Source: Methylomarinum sp. Ch1-1 (GTDB lineage Bacteria; Pseudomonadota; Gammaproteobacteria; Methylococcales; Methylomonadaceae). From it: 64,000 bases of DNA. Below are positions 43,784 through 52,347 of this stretch, in pieces (the stretch's first letter is position 1; each line of letters opens with the position of its first letter). The stretch spans positions 1,736,001 to 1,800,000 of the forward strand of contig NZ_CP157743.1 in the NCBI RefSeq assembly GCF_030717995.2. The letters run 5' to 3'. The translations under genes were made by a program, and so were the position numbers. The notes under the pieces are model-generated. The model saw nothing but the letters and a program-made list of their open reading frames with translations. It made no database searches and was not told the DNA's origin.

Positions 43784-44266
43784 GTGGGCGCTATGGGCAG
43801 GCGCGCCGCCCGCCGCCGGCGCGATTGACACGGTAAGGATTTGATAAAAATAACTTTCTGGAATGCCCAATGTACTCGTATCCATGCTCCAGCGTGGATA
43901 TGCATTTGGGGACGCTCTGCGTCCCGCGCCGCAGAGCGGCGGGGGCGTGCTCCCACGCTGGAGCATGGGAGCCATGATAATACGATTACCGGCTTAAACA
44001 GGCCAGGCGCAGCGGTTTGCTGGCCATGCCCGGATAGAGGTAGGAGCGCCGCCCTCGGCGCGATTGAAATGGGAAGCGAGGAAACCGGCAGGTACATATA
44101 GTCATCGCACTTCAACGTTCGACGCCTTAATACCTTCGCCCTCCGGGAGAAGGCTGGATGAGGGCATCAAAAGAAGTGAAATTTGAAGTGCGAACAGTAT
44201 ATACCCGTTTTTAAGCCAGACGGGTACGTGTGAACGAACGAAAACTGAATGGGAGTAACTCAGAAC
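43784..44266. repeat. Hairpin-rich spacer within the pilus locus
   Basis: CCATGCTCCAGCGTGG at 43880 pairs with CCACGCTGGAGCATGG at 43955, enclosing GACGCTCTGCGTCCCGCG hairpins: a large nested palindrome. GTAGGAGCGCCGCCCTCGGC at 44040 is another REP-type hairpin. No gene; short frames are palindrome-derived. Confidence 0.7.
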
Positions 44267-44458
44267 ATGACGACAACAGGAATCGACTACCAGACCGACC
44301 CTGTCAAAAACAAACTGCTGGAACTGCTAGACGACGTGTTGAGACACGACGGTTTCGGCGACATTCGCGTGGAAGTCAAGATCCTCAAGCGCAAGCAAAA
44401 AGAGGTGATCATCCATTGCGGCAAACAATACCGCTTTATCGTGGATGCGCCGGCGTAG
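44267..44458 (+). CDS. small hypothetical protein in the pilus locus
   Basis: A 63-residue protein starting at the ATG 44267 (GGGAG 11 bases upstream; an ATG at 44249 would add six residues). The sequence TTGIDYQTDPVKNKLLELLDD is acidic and helical-looking, followed by a beta-like basic segment (IRVEVKILKRKQKEVIIHCGKQYRFIV). No signal peptide or membrane span, so probably cytoplasmic. I do not recognise the family. Its codon use looks genuine and it sits between the secretin group and the first pseudopilin. Confidence 0.6.
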   Translation: MTTTGIDYQTDPVKNKLLELLDDVLRHDGFGDIRVEVKILKRKQKEVIIHCGKQYRFIVDAPA

Positions 44459-44662
44459 CGTACGCCCGCCGGAAGGCGGTTTGGCGACAGCCGGCGTTTG
44501 TGGCGGCGATCGTTCCCGCATTACGCGGCGCTTCATGCGGGCTACAAACCGGCGGGGAATTGGAAAATGAGTGTGAACGGGTCACATCAGCAACAACTAG
44601 AAAAATCGATGACCAACAGGCCGCGCGAGGCGGTTGCGGCATTCAAGCAAAGAGAAAGGCAA

Positions 44663-45766
44663 ATGAACATCAAACAAATGCAATCTGCGATCAAACGCTT
44701 CCGCGCGGCCGACGTGTCGCTGATCGAAGACCAAAAACTGCGCGCCAGGGCGCGAAAACTACAAGCCAAGCAAGGCGGTTTCACGCTGCTGGAACTGTTG
44801 GTCGTGATCACGCTGCTGGCGACCTTGTCGACCGCGGCGCTGGTGGCCTATGAAGGTATCGGCGAAAACGCCCAGGATACCGCCAATGCCAACAATATCC
44901 TGGCGGCGGAAAGTTCTATCCGCAACTACCGCGCGGTGGAAAACGTCTATCCGAACCAGTGGGATAATTTGGCGAATTTGGACGGCACGATACCAGGAAC
45001 GACCGGAACCGAACCGTTACTGGCCGATGCGACCGAAGCGTTCTTGGGGCAATGGGTGACTACGCCTGCGGCTACTCTGGCAGGTGGCACGGTATTGGAA
45101 GCCGTCGGTCAGGCATTGGCGGCGGTCGGGATTGACGAGTTGCAAACGCTGGATCCCACGACAACTTACACTAATCCCATTCCAAACCTGTCCTGGAACG
45201 AAAGCGCGCCTGGCGTAACTGCGGGCGGGGCGTCTGAGTTGGAGTTTGATGTAGATGATGATGGTGTTTTACAAGATATACTGTGGGATGAAACGACACA
45301 ATTGGGCAGCCCAGTCGCCTTGTCGATCGTTCCATCGGGCGGCGAAATTGCAGGTGTCGCTTCAACCTGTACCGCCGATGGCGCCACTATCAGTACCTTT
45401 TATGACGGCACCACGACGGCGACTGATAACAAAACGCTTAATCTGATCAACGATGCATTGGGTGATGATGACTGTCATCTGGTTATGGCATTCGGCTTCG
45501 GTAAGGACGTGCCGGGCACCACCATCGACAGCCGCGTGGCGATCGGCCAGGCGCCGACCGCCGGCACCGAAAACGTCAATCCAGCGACCAACTATGCGCG
45601 CTATATCGCCTTGTTCCAGGTCGGCGAAGATGGTTCAGACGGTTCAACAGCTGATGGTGATATTACAGCTGCAGAAATTTTTCCAAGAGCCCGCCTGATC
45701 GGCGTGGTCGATCCGGAAGGCCGTACGCTGGACGCGGCGATCGCCGGCGCTAACCAAGGCGCTTAA
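44663..45766 (+). CDS. pseudopilin with long leader, 1
   Basis: Type IV pilin-like protein. I start at the ATG 44663 (AGAGAAAGG upstream), giving 367 residues; the upstream extension is out-of-context sequence. The leader of 39 residues ends KQGG, then the processed N-terminus FTLLELLVVITLLATLSTAAL has the +5 Glu and hydrophobic helix for membrane insertion and pilus packing. The mature C-terminal region is about 300 residues, large for a minor pilin, and rich in Thr, Ala, Asp. Requires a prepilin peptidase not present in this window. Likely a major or large subunit of the pseudopilus. Confidence 0.88.
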   Translation: MNIKQMQSAIKRFRAADVSLIEDQKLRARARKLQAKQGGFTLLELLVVITLLATLSTAALVAYEGIGENAQDTANANNILAAESSIRNYRAVENVYPNQWDNLANLDGTIPGTTGTEPLLADATEAFLGQWVTTPAATLAGGTVLEAVGQALAAVGIDELQTLDPTTTYTNPIPNLSWNESAPGVTAGGASELEFDVDDDGVLQDILWDETTQLGSPVALSIVPSGGEIAGVASTCTADGATISTFYDGTTTATDNKTLNLINDALGDDDCHLVMAFGFGKDVPGTTIDSRVAIGQAPTAGTENVNPATNYARYIALFQVGEDGSDGSTADGDITAAEIFPRARLIGVVDPEGRTLDAAIAGANQGA

Positions 45767-45779
45767 TCGTTAGCTTAGC

Positions 45780-45805
45780 CTGGTTCCCACGGTCCCCCGT
45801 GGGAA
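45780..45805. repeat. Hairpin between pseudopilin genes
   Basis: GGTTCCCACGGTCCCCCGTGGGAACC, a perfect palindrome about 15 bases after pseudopilin 1; may act as transcript stabiliser or weak terminator. Confidence 0.65.
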
Positions 45806-45872
45806 CCCATGTTGATGGTGGGCGCATTCACGCCATCCACCCAAGCTGTATTCAATCCATACAAGCAAGTAA

Positions 45873-46544
45873 ATGAGAGGTTTATTGTTTGTGCATTTCC
45901 CTTTTTTCACCGTTGGCGCGTTGACCGAATTGCGTTTAAAACGCCAAACCGAGCATTTTTCCCATCACCCGTCCGTGGCATGTAAACAAAGCGGTTTCAC
46001 GCTGCTCGAACTGCTGGTCGTCATCACCCTGCTGGGCCTCGTCGCCGGCGCCGTGGTGTTGGGCTACGAAGGCGTGCAGGACCAGGGCCGCGAGGATGTC
46101 ACCCGGTTCGAAATGGCCGAGATCAGAAAGGCCTTGTTGCAATTTCGCCGAGACAGCGGTTCCAACGATTTTCCGGGCCAGGGGATTTATGATTGCAGCG
46201 ACAGTGTCAATGGCGGCAGTGATACCGATGCCAATACGGCGATGACTTTTCCTGCTGAAGCAGGAAGCACCGATGCCGAAAAAATCGCCTGGTGCGAATC
46301 TCCTACAAATTTCTGGATGCTGTTTACCGATCCAATAGGCGATGGCTGGGATAAAGACCGGAAACGCGGCTGGAACGGGCCTTATATTCAACGAAAAAAC
46401 AGCCTGCTGGCGAATGGGGCGTGGGGCATTCTCGATCCTTATCAAGAACCGTATGAAATACAAGGACTGGACGATGACGAGACTGCACGCCTTGTGAGTC
46501 GAGGCGCCGGTTCAGGCGATAAAACATTATTTTTGCTGCGATGA
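45873..46544 (+). CDS. pseudopilin with long leader, 2
   Basis: 223 residues; cleavage expected after KQSG before FTLLELLVVITLLGLVAGAVVLGYEG. The leader is about 41 residues if the ATG at 45873 is the start, long for type IVa pilins and closer to type IVb. The soluble domain includes RFEMAEIRKALLQFRRDSGS and ends VSRGAGSGDKTLFLLR. It resembles GspG-like subunits that form the pseudopilus shaft. The next gene overlaps its stop (ATGA), showing translational coupling. Confidence 0.88.
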   Translation: MRGLLFVHFPFFTVGALTELRLKRQTEHFSHHPSVACKQSGFTLLELLVVITLLGLVAGAVVLGYEGVQDQGREDVTRFEMAEIRKALLQFRRDSGSNDFPGQGIYDCSDSVNGGSDTDANTAMTFPAEAGSTDAEKIAWCESPTNFWMLFTDPIGDGWDKDRKRGWNGPYIQRKNSLLANGAWGILDPYQEPYEIQGLDDDETARLVSRGAGSGDKTLFLLR

Positions 46545-47623
46545 ATCAATCCCTTTTCACGTTAACCGCACCGGCCGTAGGGTGCGCTCCGCGCACCAAG
46601 GTGGTCGTCTTGGTGCGCGGGCAAAGGTGCGCGGAGCGCACTCTACCGTTTTGCGCCGGCTTCACGTTGCTGGAAATGGTGCTGGTGCTGTTTTTGGTCG
46701 GGCTGATGGCGTCGGCGGCTATGATGTTGACCGAGGGCGTCGAAGACCAGGCCAAATACGACGAAACCAAGCGCCGCATGGAAATGATTCGCAAGGCCAT
46801 CGTCGGCGACCCGACCCGCACCGTCAACGGCGGGCCGGAAATCAGCGGCTTTGTCGCCGATATGGGGCGGTTGCCTGGGTGTTTGGCGGAACTATTGGAG
46901 TTGGGGGATGAAAAAACGCCGGTTACCGATCCGAGAACATTTGAGTCGCCATGCGATTCATCGGTCACTATCACGGAATGGAATACGGACACGACGACGG
47001 GGATCGGTTTTGGCTGGCGCGGGCCTTATATTCATGTTTTGCCGGAACGAAACGGAGAACTGCGTTTCCGCGATGGTTATGGCAATTCGGATACCAACGA
47101 TGCGCTGAATTCGGGGTGGGATTATACGGTGACGGGTAGCGAAATCAGTTTGACCAGTTCAGGGTTTGACGTACTCGATCCAGCCGACGATGTGAACGCG
47201 GATAAATTAGTGGTCGGATCGGACTGGCAAGTCACGGATATTAATGTCACGTTCAAAAATGAAAGCGCTGGCGACTTGCCCGTCGCCAATGAAGACCTGG
47301 TGTTGAGAGTTTATTTGAACGACTCAACAAGCTACGTCGATGGCGGCGATGGGACAAACAACTATTTAAGGCTTACCGGCGGCTCGGTTGCCGCCAATGG
47401 CACGGACAGCCGGACTTTCATTTTCAGCACGACCTCCGCCGTACCTTTGGGTAGCCGTGCCTATGCGATCGTTTGTCATGACGCCGCAGAGCCGGATGCG
47501 GACAATTTTGTCCTGTTTGACGGTAATTGCGATTCTGATAATGGAGTGCCCGGCAATAACGATATTCGCAAGTTCATTGCGGCTCCACGGCTAAGCATTA
47601 ATCTTGAATGGATCGTATCTTGA
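46541..47623 (+). CDS. pseudopilin 3, leader coding region contains a REP-type palindrome
   Basis: 360 residues. The expected prepilin peptidase site is CAG|FTLLEMVLVLFLVGLMASAAM, with Glu at +5. Upstream the leader (about 40 residues) is encoded by DNA that is a REP-like palindrome: TAGGGTGCGCTCCGCGCACC and GGTGCGCGGAGCGCACTCTA surround GGTGGTCGTCTTGG. The insertion kept the frame open. The mature part includes EDQAKYDETKRRMEMIRKAI and a large C-terminal beta-rich region, possibly a tip subunit. Coupled to pseudopilin 2 by a 4-base overlap. Confidence 0.86.
   Translation: MNQSLFTLTAPAVGCAPRTKVVVLVRGQRCAERTLPFCAGFTLLEMVLVLFLVGLMASAAMMLTEGVEDQAKYDETKRRMEMIRKAIVGDPTRTVNGGPEISGFVADMGRLPGCLAELLELGDEKTPVTDPRTFESPCDSSVTITEWNTDTTTGIGFGWRGPYIHVLPERNGELRFRDGYGNSDTNDALNSGWDYTVTGSEISLTSSGFDVLDPADDVNADKLVVGSDWQVTDINVTFKNESAGDLPVANEDLVLRVYLNDSTSYVDGGDGTNNYLRLTGGSVAANGTDSRTFIFSTTSAVPLGSRAYAIVCHDAAEPDADNFVLFDGNCDSDNGVPGNNDIRKFIAAPRLSINLEWIVS
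46573..46647. repeat. REP-type double hairpin inside a coding region
   Basis: GTAGGGTGCGCTCCGCGCACC is inverted by GGTGCGCGGAGCGCACTCTAC about 50 bases downstream. It lies wholly within the leader codons of pseudopilin 3. Confidence 0.85.
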
Positions 47624-47729
47624 ATGTGTCAGGCTTAATTCCTTGGTCTCGTTCGGCATTCCCTTGCGGGAGCGTAAGAATGAACACGGCCGGTGATAAA
47701 AAGATTGGCTTTTTGGTAAGGAGAATGTG
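47624..47729 (+). other. Short intergenic segment
   Basis: Holds the ribosome-binding site AAGGAGAATGTG for the next gene; nothing else is recognised. Confidence 0.4.
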
Positions 47730-48116
47730 ATGGGTATTTTATTGGTGGGCGCGGTGGCGTGCATATTCGCCTTGATTGTGTCGGCGTGGTTGATGACCTT
47801 TGCGCGTTGGTTTCCGATCGAGGGCGTGGATGGTAAGTTTTTGGTGGATTATAAAACGATGATTCGGGCGCATATCGATTATGCGTTGATGGCATTGTTT
47901 AACCTCGGGTTCTATGGGTTGGGGCTGGATTTGCCGGTTATTGCCTGCTGGTGTGTCGCGATAGGCGGTTTTACCAATCCTTCGGTGTTCGTGATCGCTT
48001 CGTTCGATCCCGATTTTTGGGAGAAAAAGCGGTGGAAAGTCTATACCGCGGTAAGTTTTGCGATAACGACGGTTGGCTTTGGATGGATTGGTTTTGTGTT
48101 GCTCGGTCATGTTTAA
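47730..48116 (+). CDS. small integral membrane protein
   Basis: About 128 residues from the ATG at 47730 (AAGGAG 7 bases upstream; a GTG just before is in frame). Four hydrophobic segments are evident: ILLVGAVACIFALIVSAWLM, YALMALFNLGFYGLGL, DLPVIACWCVAIGGFTNPSVFVI and VSFAITTVGFGWIGFVLLG, with a periplasmic or cytoplasmic loop RWFPIEGVDGKFLVDYKTMIRAH. No known family recognised. Lies in the pilus locus, in the same direction, but with no clear functional tie. Confidence 0.7.
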   Translation: MGILLVGAVACIFALIVSAWLMTFARWFPIEGVDGKFLVDYKTMIRAHIDYALMALFNLGFYGLGLDLPVIACWCVAIGGFTNPSVFVIASFDPDFWEKKRWKVYTAVSFAITTVGFGWIGFVLLGHV

Positions 48117-48207
48117 GGTTCAATACACACTAAATGGTTGTCATCGAATGATTAAGTTCTTTTTTCAACCATGCCACGTTCCTACGCGCCGCGCGGGGTG
48201 AACGACT

Positions 48208-49986
48208 ATGATGTTCGATAAAATCCTTTCCTTCGCCCGATCAAGCCAGTTGCTGGTCTGCGAAACCGACGGCTTCTCCCTGCGCGGCGCGGTGGTGAAA
48301 CGGTTCGGTACGCGTATCGAGGTGCTGCACCGTGCGACGATCAATCAGGTGGATATGGCCGATGCGGTGATGGATCTGACCGAAACGCTGAAGGCGGACG
48401 GTTGGCAAGGCGGCGGTTCGGCGGTGCTGTTGTCCCCGGCGGTCTTGTCTACCCTGGTGGAATTGCCGGTCAATCCGAAAAAACCGCGGTCCTTGCCGCA
48501 GATGATGGCGCTGGTGCAGGGTGAGGCGGAGGCCGTGTTGTTGCAGCACCTGGCGCGTTGGTCGCTAGGACATTTGCTGGTCAGTCGGGGGTATATGACC
48601 GAGGAGCAGGTCGAGGCGGTGATGGATTTGCAGCAGGGCAAGCCCAATCCGGCCGGCGGCCTGGAAATATTGGATAAATTTTCCTTTCGCCGTTTCGGCG
48701 AACTGGCCGAGGAACTCGGTTATATCAAACGCAGCCAGTTGAACGCTTGCCTGACCGGCCAGGAATGGTTAAAGATCGATGACGAACACATCGAGTGTAA
48801 CTGGACCCCGCAGGGAGCGGTGGAGGATATTCCGGGTACGTTTAATTGGTTGGTCAGTTGTGTCAGCCAATCTTTGCTTCAACGATGGTTGGAGGTGTTC
48901 GCTCGCCAGGGGGTGAAGCTTAAAGCGATGTATCCGTTGACCGGTTGCGCCGCCGGTCTGTTGCCAGAAAGTTCGTTATCCGAGGTGCTGTTGGAAACGC
49001 ATCCGGGCCTGGTTAAGGCAATCAGGTTGCAGTCGGGTCAGATGACCGCCCGACAAGCCTATTTACATTTCAACAAATCGGCGTTGGAATTGTGCCTGGA
49101 AAGTTATCACGCCATGCATGTCGCGCCCAACGAAGCGTTGTGGCTGGCGAGCTGGGATGAAAATGGGGAAGACTTGGCGAACGAATTGCGGCGTATGCTC
49201 GAAGTGGAGGTCAATTTACTCCACGATCCGGCGCTGGACGACTCGCTCACGCCGGGTATGCTCGGCGTCGCGCGTCATGCCTTGGGGGGCTGCGAACCGG
49301 GACGTTGTATCGAAGTCAGGGTGGGCGGCCCCTTGCCGCCGCTGGCGCAACGTTTGGAAGTGAGAGCCGCCGCCTTGGCAGGCGTATTGTTGCTCGGGCT
49401 CGCGGGGACGGAGGCGTCGCTACAGCTGCGACAGAGCGAGGCGCAAAGTCACAACGATGAAATAGAGGCGCGCTGGAAGAGCATCAGCGCGGCGAAAAAA
49501 CGTATCGACGCGCAGATCCAGGCGATCAAGCAACGCAAACAGGCGTTGCTCGAGCAACAGCTTGAACAGCATCGGCTGCAGGCGATGCTGGATTTTTATG
49601 ACCGCGACATTCCCGAACGTGCGGCGTTGGTAAAAGGGGTGTTGGGCGTATTGCAGAACAGCGTCAGTGATGAAATCGTCATGGTCGGTCTGCACGAGCG
49701 GGACAGCAGAACGCCGGCGATGCCGCTCCCACCGAATTCGCTCGCGGCGAAAGACGGGCGTGTCGAAGTGGAAAGTTTCACGCTCGAATCCTGGGCGGTC
49801 AGCGAGGCGGCGGCGCAGACCTTCGTTCAGCGCATGCAGCAGGCGGCGGCGCCGTGGGATCTGGAGGTACGAGATAGCCGGGTATTCAGCGGTAAGGGGC
49901 CGCTGAAATTGGACGGCTTCAGCGTGACGATGCGGTTGGTCAAGTTACGGTCGGCCGATAAGTCGGGGCAACCGGATAAAGTTTGA
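48208..49986 (+). CDS. Fused PilM/PilN-like platform protein with GspE-N-like insert
   Basis: 592 residues with an unusual architecture. The N-terminal part (LLVCETDGFSLRGAVVKRFG, VLLSPAVLSTLVELPV) is PilM/GspL-like actin fold. Two segments, SLGHLLVSRGYMTEEQVEAV near residue 125 and RFGELAEELGYIKRSQLNAC near residue 170, match the LG.LL...G.(I/M)(T)..Q(L/V) pattern of MshEN/GspE N-terminal domains. The ASKHA-like part resumes after that. One membrane span (AAALAGVLLLGLAGTEASLQL, about 392-412) is followed by a coiled coil (EIEARWKSISAAKKRIDAQIQAIK) and a PilN/MshI-like C-terminal domain. It would anchor the cytoplasmic ATPase to the inner-membrane platform. The next gene overlaps at TGATG. 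Confidence 0.8.
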   Translation: MMFDKILSFARSSQLLVCETDGFSLRGAVVKRFGTRIEVLHRATINQVDMADAVMDLTETLKADGWQGGGSAVLLSPAVLSTLVELPVNPKKPRSLPQMMALVQGEAEAVLLQHLARWSLGHLLVSRGYMTEEQVEAVMDLQQGKPNPAGGLEILDKFSFRRFGELAEELGYIKRSQLNACLTGQEWLKIDDEHIECNWTPQGAVEDIPGTFNWLVSCVSQSLLQRWLEVFARQGVKLKAMYPLTGCAAGLLPESSLSEVLLETHPGLVKAIRLQSGQMTARQAYLHFNKSALELCLESYHAMHVAPNEALWLASWDENGEDLANELRRMLEVEVNLLHDPALDDSLTPGMLGVARHALGGCEPGRCIEVRVGGPLPPLAQRLEVRAAALAGVLLLGLAGTEASLQLRQSEAQSHNDEIEARWKSISAAKKRIDAQIQAIKQRKQALLEQQLEQHRLQAMLDFYDRDIPERAALVKGVLGVLQNSVSDEIVMVGLHERDSRTPAMPLPPNSLAAKDGRVEVESFTLESWAVSEAAAQTFVQRMQQAAAPWDLEVRDSRVFSGKGPLKLDGFSVTMRLVKLRSADKSGQPDKV

Positions 49987-50678
49987 TGAAACGATCGAAT
50001 TTGAACAATCGCGAACAATTGTTGTCGGCGCTGGTGATCGTGGCGATCGTGGCCGGCGCTTATGGTTTGCTGCGCTATCGAGCGGTCGACGAGCGCATCG
50101 AGCACTTGCAAAAAAGCACGGAATCGATGCAAAAACGCCTGTTGAAGGCGCGTATCCCGGACGAACCGCTGGAAAATGTGGAAGGGTTGACGGCGCAGCT
50201 AGACGATCTGGAGCGGGCGATGGCGTTGGTCCGCGATCAGGCGGAATTGATGGAGCTGCGGCTGGCGCCGTTCGATTCCCAGGAACTCAAGGTGCGGATT
50301 TCGCAACTGGCGCGCGACAGCGGCGTGAGGATACGCAGCAACGAAAAATTGCAGCCTCCGCCGCAAACGAAAAATGACCAGAAGTCCAAGCGAGCGGGCA
50401 AAAAACGCGGCAAGACCGCAGCCAAGCCAACAGAGCCGCTGATTCTGCCGGAAACCTCAGGCTGGGTCGTGCGGATGTCGCCGGGGACGATGTTTCATCG
50501 CCCGATGCAGCAGATCGAGCTGGAAGGCTCCTTTATGGGGATACGCAAATTCATTCACGGCCTGGATGACTTGTCTTATCAGGTCACCGTGCTGCAGTTG
50601 AATATCGAAAAATTGCCGCTCGCCTCACCGGCCGGTTATCCGCAAGCCTTGTTGGCGAAATTGGTGTTGGCATTGTAA
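49986..50678 (+). CDS. PilO/GspM/MshJ-like inner-membrane protein
   Basis: 230 residues from the ATG at 49986, overlapping the previous stop. One N-terminal span (LLSALVIVAIVAGAYGLLRY) is followed by a coiled coil (DERIEHLQKSTESMQKRLLKA) and a ferredoxin-like C-terminal domain with a Lys-rich insert (NDQKSKRAGKKRGKTAAK). Size, topology and position between the PilN-like protein and the ATPase match PilO or MshJ, periplasmic alignment components of the pilus machine. Sequence similarity within this family is low, so the assignment rests on topology and context. Confidence 0.75.
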   Translation: MKRSNLNNREQLLSALVIVAIVAGAYGLLRYRAVDERIEHLQKSTESMQKRLLKARIPDEPLENVEGLTAQLDDLERAMALVRDQAELMELRLAPFDSQELKVRISQLARDSGVRIRSNEKLQPPPQTKNDQKSKRAGKKRGKTAAKPTEPLILPETSGWVVRMSPGTMFHRPMQQIELEGSFMGIRKFIHGLDDLSYQVTVLQLNIEKLPLASPAGYPQALLAKLVLAL

Positions 50679-50699
50679 AACTAGGCAGGTGATGAATCC

Positions 50700-52346
50700 A
50701 TGGCGTTAACCGAGGAACAATTATTGAGCGCGGGCGCGCGAAGCGGCCTGATCGAACCCGCGATGGTCGAACGTCTGCGCCTCGAGGCCAGGCGTCAACG
50801 CTTGCCGTTGTTGGCGATGGTGCAGGCGCATTACCGCTTTCCGTTGTCGGCCTTATACCGGGCCGTGGCCGAGCAAGCCGGCCATGCCTATGTCGATTTG
50901 ACCTCGCTGAGCGAGGACCTGGAAGCCTTGAAGAAACTTCCCGCCAGTCTGTTGCGGCGCAAACAACTGTTGCCGGCGAACGATGGCGATAAAGCCATGC
51001 TGGTGCTGTCCGATCCTTTCGACCGCGCCGCGATCGATATGGTGCAACGCTTGCTGGGGCGGCCTTTGCCATTGGCGATGGCCGACCCGTCGCAGTTGCG
51101 CCTGCGCATCGAACGGGCGCTGGCCGGCAAGGCCGCCGCGCCCGAGACGGATTCGGCGGAGGACGACACCGATTTGGTGGCGTTGCTGGACACAATTATT
51201 CGCGAGGCCTATCTTCATCGCGCCTCAGACATTCATTTGTTGACCGAGATTCATGGGCTGCGGGTACGCTTGCGCGTGGACGGCAAGCTGCGCGATTATC
51301 CGGTCGAAGCCGGTGTGGGGGCCGCGGCGGCGCTGATTTCGCGGGTCAAGGTGTTGGCAGGTCTGGATATCGCCGAACAGCGTCAGCCCCAGGATGGCGG
51401 TTTTTCCTATCGCCTGGCGCCGCCGATCGACCGCTCGTTCAACATTCGCGTCGCGACCGCACCGATACGGCTGGGCGAGCGGGTGACGATGCGGCTGCTG
51501 GGGCAGGAATCGAGCGCCTTGACTCTAGTCGACCTGGGCATGTTGGAGACGGACCTGCGCTATTTTCGCGAGGCAATCAACAAACCCTACGGCATGATTT
51601 TGCTGACCGGGCCGACCGGAAGCGGCAAGTCGACGACGCTGTGCGCGGCGTTGGAGGAAATCAATCGTCCCGATATCAATATCATGACGGTGGAAAATCC
51701 GATCGAGTACGTCATCGACGGCGTCTCGCAGATTCAGACCGGGCCGAAGGTCGGTTTCGCCAGCGCGTTGCGTTCGTTCCTGCGCCACGATCCCGATGTG
51801 CTGATGGTCGGCGAGATCCGCGACCAGGAGACCGCGGACGTGGCGGTGAAGGCGGCGATGACCGGTCACAGGGTGTTCTCTACGCTGCATACCAATAATG
51901 CGGTCAGCGCCGTGACCCGCCTGGTCGACATCGGTTGCGAGCCGTTCCTGATCGGTTCGACGCTGACGGCGGTGATCGCCCAGCGCCTGGTGCGGCGTTT
52001 GTGCGCGCATTGCCGGCGGCCTCGTCCCGCTTCCGCGGAGGAACGGGAGGCCTTGGCTACAGAGCAGGAACGGGTCGAGATTTATCAGCCGGTCGGTTGC
52101 GCGGTTTGTCAGGGTACGGGCTTTCGCGGTCGTTTGGGACTGTTCGAAACCTTATGGTTCGACGACAACCTGGCGCGACTGGTGGCAAGAGGGAGCGAAG
52201 AAGAAGTATTGGAGGCGCGCGCCGGCCAGCGTTTGCGCTTCATGTGGGAGGACGGCTGCCAAAAGGTGCGGCTGGGCTTGACGACGTTGGATGAAGTTCG
52301 CGACGTGGCGGTGTATAAAACCCATGCGACGCTGGAAATGAACTGA
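50700..52346 (+). CDS. GspE/PilB/MshE-family assembly ATPase
   Basis: Cytoplasmic hexameric ATPase powering pseudopilus assembly. 548 residues: N-terminal MshEN-like domain (LTEEQLLSAGARSGLIEPAMVERL, possible cyclic-di-GMP binding), ATPase domain with Walker A LTGPTGSGKSTTL near residue 304, Asp box, Walker B region DPDVLMVGEIRDQETAD, His box TGHRVFSTLHTNNA, and a tetracysteine zinc motif (RLCAHCRR ... GCAVCQGTG) typical of assembly (not retraction) ATPases. It precedes the GspF/PilC gene by 1 base. A cyclic-di-GMP link is attractive given the GGDEF-EAL receptor nearby, but is inference. Confidence 0.93.
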   Translation: MALTEEQLLSAGARSGLIEPAMVERLRLEARRQRLPLLAMVQAHYRFPLSALYRAVAEQAGHAYVDLTSLSEDLEALKKLPASLLRRKQLLPANDGDKAMLVLSDPFDRAAIDMVQRLLGRPLPLAMADPSQLRLRIERALAGKAAAPETDSAEDDTDLVALLDTIIREAYLHRASDIHLLTEIHGLRVRLRVDGKLRDYPVEAGVGAAAALISRVKVLAGLDIAEQRQPQDGGFSYRLAPPIDRSFNIRVATAPIRLGERVTMRLLGQESSALTLVDLGMLETDLRYFREAINKPYGMILLTGPTGSGKSTTLCAALEEINRPDINIMTVENPIEYVIDGVSQIQTGPKVGFASALRSFLRHDPDVLMVGEIRDQETADVAVKAAMTGHRVFSTLHTNNAVSAVTRLVDIGCEPFLIGSTLTAVIAQRLVRRLCAHCRRPRPASAEEREALATEQERVEIYQPVGCAVCQGTGFRGRLGLFETLWFDDNLARLVARGSEEEVLEARAGQRLRFMWEDGCQKVRLGLTTLDEVRDVAVYKTHATLEMN

Positions 52347-52347
52347 G

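Noticed and set aside
44230-44853. 207-codon frame over the small protein and pseudopilin 1 start
   Set aside because: Arg/Gln-rich shadow of the two real genes in another frame.
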